From an uncultured Phycisphaerales bacterium (lineage in GTDB: Bacteria; Planctomycetota; Phycisphaerae; WQYP01), in NCBI GenBank assembly GCA_903868035.1, contig CAIPTQ010000301.1:1-32564 (forward strand): a stretch of DNA of 32,564 nt, in the 5' to 3' direction. A program made the position numbers and the translations under genes. Positions 1 through 7,048 of the stretch are shown piece after piece. The notes under the pieces are model-generated. The model was given only the letters and a program-made list of their open reading frames with translations, made no database searches and had not been told where the DNA came from. Every line of letters starts with the position of its first letter. Position 1 is the stretch's first letter.

Positions 1-1
1 G

Positions 2-1336
2 GGCGGGGGCATGGGGGGCATGGGGGGGGGCATGGGCGGCTATGGCGGGGGCATGGGGGGCTACGGCGGGGGCCAGGGCGGCTACGGCGGGGGCCAGGGC
101 GGCTACGGCGGGGGCATGGGCGGCTACGGCGGGGGCCAGGGCGGCTACGGCGGCGGCAACAACCAGAATCAGGATCAGCAACGCCAGCAGGCGGTCCAAA
201 CCCTTATCGATACCATCAAAACCACCATCGACCCCAGGTCCTGGAAAGATGCCACCGACGCGGCCCCCGGGGCCATCGGCACCATCCGCGACCTCAACGG
301 CCAGCTCATCGTCAACCAGACCCTGGATACGCAGCGCAAAATCTATGGCTTGCTCCAGGAACTTCGTGAAACCACGGACATTCAGATTTCCGTCGAAGCA
401 CGCATGCTGCTGGTGACCAACAGTTTCCTGGATGATTTCCGCATCGGCTGGAACCTCTCGCTGCCCGCCGGGATGATCGGCACCAACGTCGGCGGCATGA
501 CCATCAGCAACATGAACACGTTCAACGGGGCCACACCCAGTTCGATCGGCGTGGGCTCCCTGGCCACATCGCCGTCGCTGGACCTCAGCGCCACCATCAT
601 CGACAACTGGACCCTGAACCTGCTGCTCAAGGCCACCCAGGCCGACAAACGCTCGATCACCGTCACCGCGCCGCGCGTCACCATGTTCAACGACACGCAG
701 GGCACCATCAGCGTGACCCAGACGCAAAACCTCGTCACCAGTTACACCTCGACCTCAACCCCCAACCCCGGCGGCGGCCCGCCATTAACCACCTACACCC
801 CGCAACCCCAGCAGCTTTCCACCGGGGTCCAACTTCAGGTCCGGGCCACCGCCTCCCCCGATCGCCGCTATGTCGTCATGACGCTCTCCCCGACCCTGTC
901 GGATCTGGTCGGCGTAGACACGTTCTACAGCACCACCCCGGGCATCAACAGCAGCGGCGGCAACAGCAGCATCAGCAACGCCTACCAGTTCATTCAACTG
1001 CCCAAAACCTCCGACACCACCGTCAACACCAAGGTCTCCATCCCCGACGGCGGCACGCTGCTGATCGGCGGCCAGAAAATCATCGGGGAAGAGGAAATCG
1101 AGATTGGCGTCCCGATCCTGTCGAAGATTCCCGGCCTCAACCGCCTGTTCACCAACCGTTCCTACGTCAAGAGCGAACGCACCCTGCTGGTGCTGGTGCG
1201 CCCGAACATCATCATCCACAAGGAGATCGAGCAGGATCTCTTCGGACCCGGCTATGACCGGCCGACGGGCCTGCCGGGCAATACCGGCGGCAGCAGCAGA
1301 GGTCCGTCGTACCTGACCGGCACCATGGGCCAATAA
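2..1336 (+). CDS. secretin (GspD/PilQ-type outer-membrane channel), 5' partial
   Basis: This is the C-terminal part of an outer-membrane secretin, the ring-shaped channel of type II secretion or type IV pilus machines. The frame is already open at base 2, so the N-terminus lies outside the window and the ATG at 11 is probably internal. It begins with a Gly-rich tract of heptapeptides of the form GGYGGG[M/Q] (to about base 160), then an NQ-rich spacer. A secretin N-domain-like segment follows, containing IDPRSW and DLNGQLIVNQT. The secretin beta domain comes last, with the diagnostic stretch VSIPDGGTLLIGG followed by VPILSKIPGLNRLF and LVLVRPNIII. The order of spacer, IDP.W domain and secretin is typical of planctomycete type II/III secretion proteins. 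A strong terminator follows the stop. The family call is secure; which machine it serves cannot be told here. Confidence 0.9.
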   Translation, partial: GGGMGGMGGGMGGYGGGMGGYGGGQGGYGGGQGGYGGGMGGYGGGQGGYGGGNNQNQDQQRQQAVQTLIDTIKTTIDPRSWKDATDAAPGAIGTIRDLNGQLIVNQTLDTQRKIYGLLQELRETTDIQISVEARMLLVTNSFLDDFRIGWNLSLPAGMIGTNVGGMTISNMNTFNGATPSSIGVGSLATSPSLDLSATIIDNWTLNLLLKATQADKRSITVTAPRVTMFNDTQGTISVTQTQNLVTSYTSTSTPNPGGGPPLTTYTPQPQQLSTGVQLQVRATASPDRRYVVMTLSPTLSDLVGVDTFYSTTPGINSSGGNSSISNAYQFIQLPKTSDTTVNTKVSIPDGGTLLIGGQKIIGEEEIEIGVPILSKIPGLNRLFTNRSYVKSERTLLVLVRPNIIIHKEIEQDLFGPGYDRPTGLPGNTGGSSRGPSYLTGTMGQ

Positions 1337-1359
1337 TCGACGCCTAACCGGATTTTCAA

Positions 1360-1397
1360 CCCATCCGACATGCCGCAAGGCCCGGATGGGTTTTTTT
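1360..1397 (+). terminator. Rho-independent terminator after the secretin gene
   Basis: An 8-bp perfect stem, CCCATCCG at 1360-1367 pairing with CGGATGGG at 1383-1390, is followed at once by seven T residues. The loop contains a nested GCC-GCAA-GGC mini-hairpin with a GNRA-type tetraloop (1372-1381). It lies 24 bp after the secretin stop codon and upstream of smpB, so it should separate the two transcription units. Confidence 0.88.
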
Positions 1398-1492
1398 ATG
1401 TCTACCCCGCCCGCGCACTGTCCATCCGGACCCGTCCTGACGCTTTCCGGGGGACGTGTCAACTCGCGGGTCGGGCGCGTATACTCTCCAGC

Positions 1493-2074
1493 ATGAGCAA
1501 ATCGCCCCGCCATCCCGCGCCTCCTCCCAAGCCGCCCAAGCCGCCCCAGCGCACGGGCGACGGCCTGGACAGCGGCAAACTGTCCCCGCGCATCTCCAAC
1601 CGCCGGGCCACCTTTGACTATTTCATTCTGGAGAAAATCGAGTGCGGCATCGAACTGGCGGGCAGCGAGGTCAAATCCGTGCGGCAGGGGCGGGTGCAGA
1701 TGGGCCAGAGTTTCGCGCGCATCCGCAACGGCCAGGTGTGGCTCATGGGCTGCCACATCGAGGAATATGTCGAGGCCAACCAACTCAATCATGACCCGAC
1801 CCGCACCCGGCGGCTCCTCCTGCACCGGCGCGAAATCCGCCGGCTCGTGCAGCGCCTCCAGAAGGAATCCGGCGGCGGCAAGGGCGGCGGCTCCGGCGGC
1901 GGGGGCGGCAAGGGCGGCGGGGCGACGCTGATCCCGCTGGAAATGTACTTCCGGCGCGGTTACGCCAAGGTCCTCCTGGGAATCGCCAAGGGCAAGAAAA
2001 TGTTCGACAAGCGCCAGACCATCAAGGAACGCGAGGATGCGCGGAACATGGAAAAGGCGCTGCGCAGAGGGTAA
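1493..2074 (+). CDS. smpB: SsrA-binding protein SmpB with a Gly/Lys-rich insertion
   Basis: SmpB binds tmRNA and brings it to stalled ribosomes for trans-translation. The 193-aa product has a Pro/Lys-rich N-terminal extension (residues 1-28) and then the SmpB core: ISNRRATFDYFILEKIECGIELAGSEVKS in outline (residues 34-62), the HIEEY region (89-93), the TRTRRLLLHRREI helix (104-115), LIPLEMYF (146-153) and the C-terminal GIAKGKKMFDKRQTIKERE-like tail that reaches the decoding centre. Between the helix and LIPLEMYF lies a 17-residue Gly/Lys/Ser linker (about 127-143) absent from the usual protein of about 150-160 aa. The ATG at 1493 is chosen because everything upstream in frame overlaps the terminator. 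No tmRNA gene is evident nearby. Confidence 0.93.
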   Translation: MSKSPRHPAPPPKPPKPPQRTGDGLDSGKLSPRISNRRATFDYFILEKIECGIELAGSEVKSVRQGRVQMGQSFARIRNGQVWLMGCHIEEYVEANQLNHDPTRTRRLLLHRREIRRLVQRLQKESGGGKGGGSGGGGGKGGGATLIPLEMYFRRGYAKVLLGIAKGKKMFDKRQTIKEREDARNMEKALRRG

Positions 2075-2102
2075 GGTGGTGACCTGGGCATGTGGTCAAG
2101 TC

Positions 2103-2169
2103 GTTAAGTGGTTAAATAGGAAAGCGGCACCGGCCGGGCGACAACCACTTAGCCATATAACCACTTAAC
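2103..2169. repeat. intergenic inverted repeat, GTTAAGTGGTTA arms
   Basis: GTTAAGTGGTTA at 2103-2114 is perfectly inverted as TAACCACTTAAC at 2158-2169, around a 43-nt GC-rich centre. A further partial copy (AACCACTTA) lies at 2142-2150. The element sits between smpB and the MetE-like gene and ends only a few bases before that gene's AAGGAG ribosome-binding site. It is AT-rich compared with its surroundings and resembles the other short-period repeats in this window. There is no T-run, so it is not an obvious terminator. Confidence 0.7.
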
Positions 2170-2191
2170 CAATTTCCAAGGAGTGTTGGTC

Positions 2192-3202
2192 ATGGTACAC
2201 AAGATATTGACGACGCTGGTGGGGGCGCATCCGGTGCCGGAGTGGTTTTCCCCCCGGGGCGGGGAGCAGATGCTGCGTGATGCCGTGGGGGGTTTCCTGA
2301 AGGCCCAGGAACTGGCCGGGCTCGACCTGATGGTGGACGGCGAGTTCAATCGCTTCGATCCCCAGCATCCCGAGACCGACGGCAAAATCGACTACTTCAT
2401 CCGCCAGCTCTTGAATATCCGCACGGGCCTGACCCGGGCGGAGGAAAAGCAGTTCGAGGAAATCGCCGCCCTGCGGTTCCGCAGCCGGTCCGCCGGCGTG
2501 GTCGAGGGGCAGATCGGGGATGGCACCCTGAACCTCGAACGCGACTTCCAGCGCGCCCGCCAACTCACCAAGCGCCCCCTCAAGTTTACGCTCACCAGCC
2601 CCTACATGCTGGCCCACATCCTGGTGGACCGCCACTATCATTCGCGCGCGGACCTGGTCAGCGCCCTGGCCGACGTGCTCGCCGGCCAGATTCGCGACCT
2701 CGATGCCGAGGTCATTCAAATCAATGAGGAGGTGTTGACCGGGAATCCGGGCGACGGACCCTGGGTGGCCGAGGCGCTCAACCGCATGACGGCGATGGTC
2801 CGGCACAAGTCGGCGCTGCACCTGTGCTTTGGCAATTACGGGGGGCAGGTCATCCAGAAGCAGGGGCGCTACGCCGCGCTGATCGATTTCATCAATCTGC
2901 TGCAGGTCGATCATGTGCTGCTGGAACTGGCCCATCGCGGGCCCGAGGAACTGGCCGCCATCAAGGACATCAAGCCGGCCATCGGCATCGGGCTGGGGGT
3001 GGTCGATGTGAAATCGACCGTGATCGAAACGCCCGAGGAGATCGCCCGGTCCCTCGAGGCCGCCGAAAAGGCGCTGGGGCCGGGGCGGCTGAAATATGTC
3101 ACCCCCGACTGCGGAATGTGGATGCTCCGCCGGTCCGTGGCGGACGGCAAGATGGCCGCGCTGGTGCGCGGGCGGGATTTGTATCTCGGCGAGAAAGACT
3201 GA
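2192..3202 (+). CDS. core MetE-like (cobalamin-independent) methionine synthase family protein
   Basis: The 336-aa product corresponds to the C-terminal catalytic barrel of cobalamin-independent methionine synthase (COG0620) and lacks the N-terminal MetE half. Putative zinc ligands are visible: the His-x-Cys pair HLC (H210, C212), an acidic residue in VLLEL (E245) and the Cys in TPDCG (C307). These correspond to the His/Cys/Glu/Cys set of MetE that activates the homocysteine thiol. Other landmarks are DGEFNRFD (49-56) and QINEEVLTG (176-184). The ATG at 2192 is preferred because AAGGAG (2178-2183) lies 8 nt upstream. Short MetE-like proteins (core MetE) are thought to take the methyl group from a methylated corrinoid rather than from folate, so the methyl donor is uncertain. 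A PfkB kinase follows after 132 bp. Confidence 0.85.
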   Translation: MVHKILTTLVGAHPVPEWFSPRGGEQMLRDAVGGFLKAQELAGLDLMVDGEFNRFDPQHPETDGKIDYFIRQLLNIRTGLTRAEEKQFEEIAALRFRSRSAGVVEGQIGDGTLNLERDFQRARQLTKRPLKFTLTSPYMLAHILVDRHYHSRADLVSALADVLAGQIRDLDAEVIQINEEVLTGNPGDGPWVAEALNRMTAMVRHKSALHLCFGNYGGQVIQKQGRYAALIDFINLLQVDHVLLELAHRGPEELAAIKDIKPAIGIGLGVVDVKSTVIETPEEIARSLEAAEKALGPGRLKYVTPDCGMWMLRRSVADGKMAALVRGRDLYLGEKD

Positions 3203-3334
3203 TCCGGTCCGGCCGCGAAGCGCCGCCCCCCGGCGGGGCCGGGTGTAGGCCGGCGCATGATGGACGGCCTTGCATAAAGCCGCTACTTTAGGGGGGTCAG
3301 AAATTAGTCGGCGGCGGTTTTTCTCGGAGGCGAC

Positions 3335-4249
3335 ATGTCCCTGCTGGTTACCGGTTCCATTGGCATTGATTACGTCACCACCCCCGCGGGGCATGCCGAC
3401 CATGTCATCGGGGGGTCGGCCGTCTACTTCTCCTGGGCCGCGGCGGCCTTCAGCAAGGTCCGCCTCGTGGCCGTCGTCGGCGAGGATTTCCCGCCGGAAT
3501 TCGAACGCGCCTTCGCCAACCCCAACATCGACATCGCGGGCCTGGAGCGGCGGAAAGGCTCCAAGACCTTCCGCTGGACCGGCACCTACGACCCGTCGAT
3601 GAACGAGGCCACCACGCTGTTGGTCGACTTGAACGTGCTCGTCGAAGCCCCGCCGCGCGTGCCGGCGCAATTCCAGGATTCCAAGGTTGTCTTCCTGGCG
3701 GCGACGCATCCGAATTTGCAACTCGATCTTTTGGGGCAGGTGCGCGCGCCCCGGCTCTCGATTGCCGACACGCGGGATTTGTGGATCAAGCAATACCACG
3801 TCGAATCGCTGGCGGCCTACAAGCACTTTGACGGGATCGTGCTCAACGACCTCGAAGCCCGCCTCCTGACCAATAAAATGAACATGGTCGCAGCGATCCG
3901 CGAGTTGCAGACGTTCGTCAAACCCGCCGGGCCGCGGATTGTGCTGCTGAAGAAAGGCGAACACGGCTGCCTGGCCGCCATCGGCGATGAACTCTTCGCC
4001 CTGCCGGCGTATCCGACGGCCAAGCTGACGGACCCGACGGGCGCCGGCGATTCCTATGCCGGCGGCTTGCTGGGGTATCTCGCGTCGCAGGACGCCTATG
4101 ACGTGGCGACGCTGAAAAACGCCATCGCCGCCGGCACGGTGATGGCCTCCTTCACCATCGAAGCCTTTTCCATCAACGGCCTGTGCGCCGCCACCCCGGC
4201 GGATATCCAGCGGCGGCTGGAGGCGTATCGGAAGATGCTCACGCTGTGA
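3335..4249 (+). CDS. PfkB/ribokinase-family carbohydrate kinase
   Basis: This 304-aa protein is a cytoplasmic ATP-dependent sugar or nucleoside kinase of the PfkB superfamily. It starts with the family's first strand (LLVTGSIGIDYV), has a glycine pair in VIGGSAVYFS (25-33) that usually contacts the sugar, an NDLEA segment (171-175, the N-x-x-E magnesium/phosphate motif), and the catalytic signature DPTGAGDSYAGG (233-244) with D239 as the probable base. Length is normal for the family. GGAGG lies just upstream of the ATG (3335). The substrate cannot be assigned from sequence alone. Its neighbour, the MetE-like gene, would fit methylthioribose or other methionine-related sugar metabolism, but that is speculation. 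The gene ends tail-to-tail with the - strand block that starts at 4277. Confidence 0.9.
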   Translation: MSLLVTGSIGIDYVTTPAGHADHVIGGSAVYFSWAAAAFSKVRLVAVVGEDFPPEFERAFANPNIDIAGLERRKGSKTFRWTGTYDPSMNEATTLLVDLNVLVEAPPRVPAQFQDSKVVFLAATHPNLQLDLLGQVRAPRLSIADTRDLWIKQYHVESLAAYKHFDGIVLNDLEARLLTNKMNMVAAIRELQTFVKPAGPRIVLLKKGEHGCLAAIGDELFALPAYPTAKLTDPTGAGDSYAGGLLGYLASQDAYDVATLKNAIAAGTVMASFTIEAFSINGLCAATPADIQRRLEAYRKMLTL

Positions 4250-4276
4250 GCGGAGAGTTGCGAAGCGCCGGGGGTC

Positions 4277-4906
4277 TCACGGGACGACTTTGTCGGCGTT
4301 GGCAAAGAGTTCAAGCGCCTTGGTCAGACGGTCCTTTTTTTCGGGATCCTTTTCCTTGTCGGCGGCCTGCTGGAGCATGAATTTGCCCACGTCGGAACCT
4401 TCAACCAGGTAGACAACACGCAGATACTTCGGAACGCGGGTTGAAGATTGGTCCTTGGCCAAATATGCGATCGCTGTCGTACTTGCAGTCTTGCCAATTT
4501 TTGCGAGCGCCTTAATGACCGTAGCATCCATGGGCGCCTGCGTGCTGCCGGCGAAGGGTTGCCGCGCATCGATGTAATCCATCATCAGCGGAACAGCTTC
4601 GTCGGCGCGGATTTCGCCCAAATAGCGCAACGTCGAAACCAGTCTGGCAATGGTCGCCAAATCCTCTTTCGACAACGTTCGGACGAGTTGGCTGGCACGT
4701 GCAATATTAAGCTTTCGTTCCTGGGCCATTCCGTCAAAAAGCATTCGCCGCGATTCAAGGTCGCTGGGCATGAACTGCTCGAATGCGTCCGGCGGCCCCG
4801 GGGGCTTCTGCGACGGTCCGCCTAAACCTTGGCTGAACGCAATGCAGGCACAGCCAAATCCAACGGCCACAAAAAGGCCAGCAATTCTGTTCAGATGTCG
4901 TTGCAT
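4277..4906 (-). CDS. exported helical-repeat hypothetical protein
   Basis: I do not recognise a named family. The 209-aa product starts with a basic stretch and a hydrophobic signal sequence (IAGLFVAVGFGCACIAFSQG, about residues 8-27), so it is probably periplasmic. C18 or C20 could be lipidated, but the lipobox is poor. The mature part is mostly alpha-helical and resembles HEAT-type repeats: LVSTLRYLGEIRADEAVPLMMDY, then ATVIKALAKIG and AIAYLAKD. The helices are followed by a lysine/aspartate-rich amphipathic stretch. A good ribosome-binding site (AGGAG) precedes the ATG, and its own promoter is proposed at 4934-4961, although it lies 79 bp downstream of xseB and could be read through from there. 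The coding call is firm, the function unknown. Confidence 0.75.
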   Translation of the reverse strand: MQRHLNRIAGLFVAVGFGCACIAFSQGLGGPSQKPPGPPDAFEQFMPSDLESRRMLFDGMAQERKLNIARASQLVRTLSKEDLATIARLVSTLRYLGEIRADEAVPLMMDYIDARQPFAGSTQAPMDATVIKALAKIGKTASTTAIAYLAKDQSSTRVPKYLRVVYLVEGSDVGKFMLQQAADKEKDPEKKDRLTKALELFANADKVVP

Positions 4907-4933
4907 GACATTCTCCTATTGTTGTCGGCCCGT

Positions 4934-4961
4934 ATTGTATTGACCTCGACGAAAAGATCAA
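4934..4961 (-). promoter_or_regulatory. sigma70-type promoter for the exported helical protein
   Basis: Read on the - strand, TTGATC (-35, 4956-4961) and TACAAT (-10, 4934-4939) are separated by exactly 16 bp. They match the consensus at 4 of 6 and 5 of 6 positions. The start codon of the 4277-4906 gene lies 28 bp further on, with AGGAG in between. This is inferred from sequence match only. Confidence 0.5.
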
Positions 4962-4985
4962 TGCCCAATGATCATGGCCAACTGG

Positions 4986-5243
4986 TTAATCGTTGCCTAA
5001 AACATCCTTCGCCTCCAGCGCCTCCCCCTTCAACCCCTCCTTCGTCTCCGTCAACTGTTCGATCCGCTTCTCGGCACAGTCCAGAATGCCCCGGCACCGC
5101 TTCACCAGCGCCATGCCCTGTTCGTACTTGGCCAGCGACTCCTCCAGGCCGATCTGCCCCGACTCGATGGCGGCGACGATCTGCTCAAGCTGCGCGACGG
5201 ATTGTTCAAAACTGACGGCGATGGAAGGATTTTCTTTGGCCAT
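4986..5243 (-). CDS. xseB: exodeoxyribonuclease VII small subunit
   Basis: An 85-aa protein of the usual XseB length. It shows the family pattern in order: SFEQSVAQLEQIVAAIESGQIGLEESLAKYEQGMALVKRC (residues 11-50) forming two helices, then a lysine/glutamate-rich C-terminal helix. XseB subunits coat the long helical arms of XseA and are needed for activity of the complex, which digests single-stranded DNA to oligonucleotides. The gene lies 24 bp downstream of xseA on the same strand, so the two are almost certainly co-transcribed. Confidence 0.95.
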   Translation of the reverse strand: MAKENPSIAVSFEQSVAQLEQIVAAIESGQIGLEESLAKYEQGMALVKRCRGILDCAEKRIEQLTETKEGLKGEALEAKDVLGND

Positions 5244-5267
5244 GATTCATTCCAATCTTAGACGGTT

Positions 5268-6815
5268 TCAAAAAAGCGTTTCCTGTTTCGGTTTGCCGAC
5301 GGTCGAGGTGATCTCGCCCTGCGCCAGCCTGGTCGTGATGACATCCCCGCGCTGCACCTGGGCGGGGCTGCGCACGATGCCGCCGTCCTTCTTGCGGGTG
5401 ATCGAAAATCCCCGCTCCAGCACGGCCTGCGGCGAGACGGCGCGCAGTTGCGTGGCGGCGGTGTCCAGCGTGTGGCGGGCGGCGGCCAGGCACGTCTGCA
5501 CGGTTGCCGCCAGGCGCGCGTGCATGTGCGCAACATGGTCGCGATGCCGCGGCAGGCGCGTCTGCGGCGAGGCCCGCTCCAACCGATGTGCCATCCGCGT
5601 CAATATATCCAACTTCTGCCGCATCCGGTCCCGGACGCCCTGCGCCAGCCGCCGCTGCGCCTCCTCCACCCGCCGCCAGCCCTGGGCGATGGCATGGCGC
5701 GGTTCGATCGCCGCCACCTTCCGCGTCAGTTGCTCCACCTGCTGCCGCCGGTCGCGCAGCGCCTCTTGCATCCCCGCGCCCAGGCGCAGGCCCGTGCGGT
5801 CCAGCGTGGTCTGCCCCAGTGTGAGCATGCGGCGGATATCCCGCGTAAGCATCACGGCCCGGGTCTGCAATTCCGCCGACAGCGCGCGGGCGTCGGGGAT
5901 CGTCAGCTCCGTGACGCCCGTGGGCGTCGGCCCCCGGAGATCGCCCACCAGGTCGGCAATCGTGGTGTCAGGTTCATGGCCGATCCCCGTGGCAATGGGA
6001 ATGCCCGAGCCGGCAATCGCGCGGGCGAGCGCTTCGTCGTTGAAAGCCCACAGGTCTTCCAGCGACCCGCCGCCGCGAACGAGAAGGATCAAGTCGATTG
6101 TCGATTTTTGATTTTCGATTTTCGATTCCACCCCGGCCGTCAGCAACTCATTGTGCCTATTGAGCAGTTCAATGGCGCGAATCATGTCGCCCACCGCCTG
6201 CTCCCCCTGCACGCGCACCGGATACAGCGCCACATGCAGCCCGGGGAACCGCCGCCACGCCGTGGTCAGCACATCGTGCAAAACATCCCCCGTCCGGCTC
6301 GTGATCACCGCGATGTGCCGCGGCAAACGCGGAATCGGCCGCTTGCGTGCCGCCTCGAACAGCCCTTCCTTCCGGAGCTTCTCGCAAAGCTGCCGGTACG
6401 CCAGTTCCAGCGCCCCCGCCCCCTGCGGCCAGAGCGTCTCAACATACAGTTGAATCCGCCCCTGCGGCTCGTACATCTTCACGCCCCCCCGGGCAATCAC
6501 CGCCTGCCCGTCCCGCGGCATGAACTTCAGCCGCTGCAACGCGTCCTTCCACAAAATGCACGGCAACTCCGCACCCGCGTCCTTGAGCGTAAAAAACGCA
6601 TGCCCCCGGTCATACGTCCGGAAGTTGGAAATTTCCCCCTGCACAAAAAAAACCGCCGGCAAGGCCGCGCTCAGCGCGTGCGCCAGCAACGTGTTGGTCT
6701 GCGTGATCGTCAGCGGTTGCTGCACGCTGCCGGCGGCTTGGGCCGTCAAGGGCGGCGCGCCGCTTACGGCGCGCTGAGCCGGGGGTTTCCGCGAATCAAA
6801 GGGCAGCAGAATCAT
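5268..6815 (-). CDS. xseA: exodeoxyribonuclease VII large subunit
   Basis: The 515-aa product is the catalytic subunit of exonuclease VII, which acts on single-stranded DNA in repair. It has the N-terminal OB-fold (FFVQGEISNFRTYDRGHAFFTLKD, about residues 55-80), the nuclease core with VITSRTGDVLHDV (about 173-185), the conserved RGGGSLEDLWAFNDE and GIGHEPDTTIADLVGDLRGPTPT blocks, and a long helical arm to the C-terminus. Between the helix ending NRHNELL and LILLVRGGGS lies an extra peptide (VESKIENQKSTID in outline) encoded by five heptamer repeats at 6094-6128. The ATG at 6815 lacks a strong Shine-Dalgarno. The protein is longer than the usual 400-460 aa because of an extended N-terminus and a longer helical arm. 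Confidence 0.95.
   Translation of the reverse strand: MILLPFDSRKPPAQRAVSGAPPLTAQAAGSVQQPLTITQTNTLLAHALSAALPAVFFVQGEISNFRTYDRGHAFFTLKDAGAELPCILWKDALQRLKFMPRDGQAVIARGGVKMYEPQGRIQLYVETLWPQGAGALELAYRQLCEKLRKEGLFEAARKRPIPRLPRHIAVITSRTGDVLHDVLTTAWRRFPGLHVALYPVRVQGEQAVGDMIRAIELLNRHNELLTAGVESKIENQKSTIDLILLVRGGGSLEDLWAFNDEALARAIAGSGIPIATGIGHEPDTTIADLVGDLRGPTPTGVTELTIPDARALSAELQTRAVMLTRDIRRMLTLGQTTLDRTGLRLGAGMQEALRDRRQQVEQLTRKVAAIEPRHAIAQGWRRVEEAQRRLAQGVRDRMRQKLDILTRMAHRLERASPQTRLPRHRDHVAHMHARLAATVQTCLAAARHTLDTAATQLRAVSPQAVLERGFSITRKKDGGIVRSPAQVQRGDVITTRLAQGEITSTVGKPKQETLF
6094..6128. repeat. heptamer repeat array inside xseA
   Basis: Five consecutive 7-mers of the form T[C/T]GATT[N] occupy 6094-6128 on the + strand: TCGATTG, TCGATTT, TTGATTT, TCGATTT, TCGATTC. 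The array is AT-rich inside a GC-rich gene and encodes, on the - strand, the residues around SKIENQKSTID. It falls just before the conserved LLVRGGGSLEDLW motif, at a surface-loop position where other XseA proteins have little sequence. The reading frame is kept. Confidence 0.85.
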
Positions 6816-6858
6816 ACGAACATCATATATCAGGCGTGTGGTTTTGGCATTCCGCTAT

Positions 6859-6979
6859 GTAGCAGGCACACTCCGTGTGCCGTCGCCACGTGCCATCGCT
6901 CCGCGTGCCGTCGCTGCGTGCCGTCGCCCCGAACCATACAAGACGACCAAGCCCACGGCACACGGCGTGTGCCTGCTAC
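6859..6979. repeat. MITE-like palindromic element between xseA and the MATE gene
   Basis: The outer arms are GTAGCAGGCACAC (6859-6871) and its exact reverse complement GTGTGCCTGCTAC (6967-6979). The pairing extends to 25 bp per arm with a single mismatch. The interior has several imperfect copies of CTCCGCGTGCCGT-like units. The element is about 121 bp, encodes no protein and lies in the 233-bp gap between the divergently transcribed xseA and MATE genes. The arm sequence recurs as in-frame 36-bp units in the gene at 18500-21070, so this is a dispersed family rather than a one-off palindrome. Confidence 0.85.
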
Positions 6980-7048
6980 CCCGCGTTACATTTGCTCCCA
7001 TCCCGCCTAAAATCCCCGATACAGAATTCGCATCCACAAAGGAACCCC

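Noticed and set aside
785..1825. 346-codon open frame on the - strand
   Set aside because: Crosses the secretin end, the terminator and smpB; it is a shadow of those genes.
2075..2191. Possible tmRNA (ssrA) gene next to smpB
   Set aside because: The gap is 117 bp and filled by an inverted repeat; no tRNA-like acceptor or tag-coding frame is visible.
3203..3334. GC-rich hairpin-like sequence after the MetE-like gene as a terminator
   Set aside because: Short pairings exist but there is no T-run and no single convincing stem.
2165..3964. 599-codon open frame on the - strand
   Set aside because: It spans two well-supported + strand genes (MetE-like and PfkB) and has no recognisable domain.
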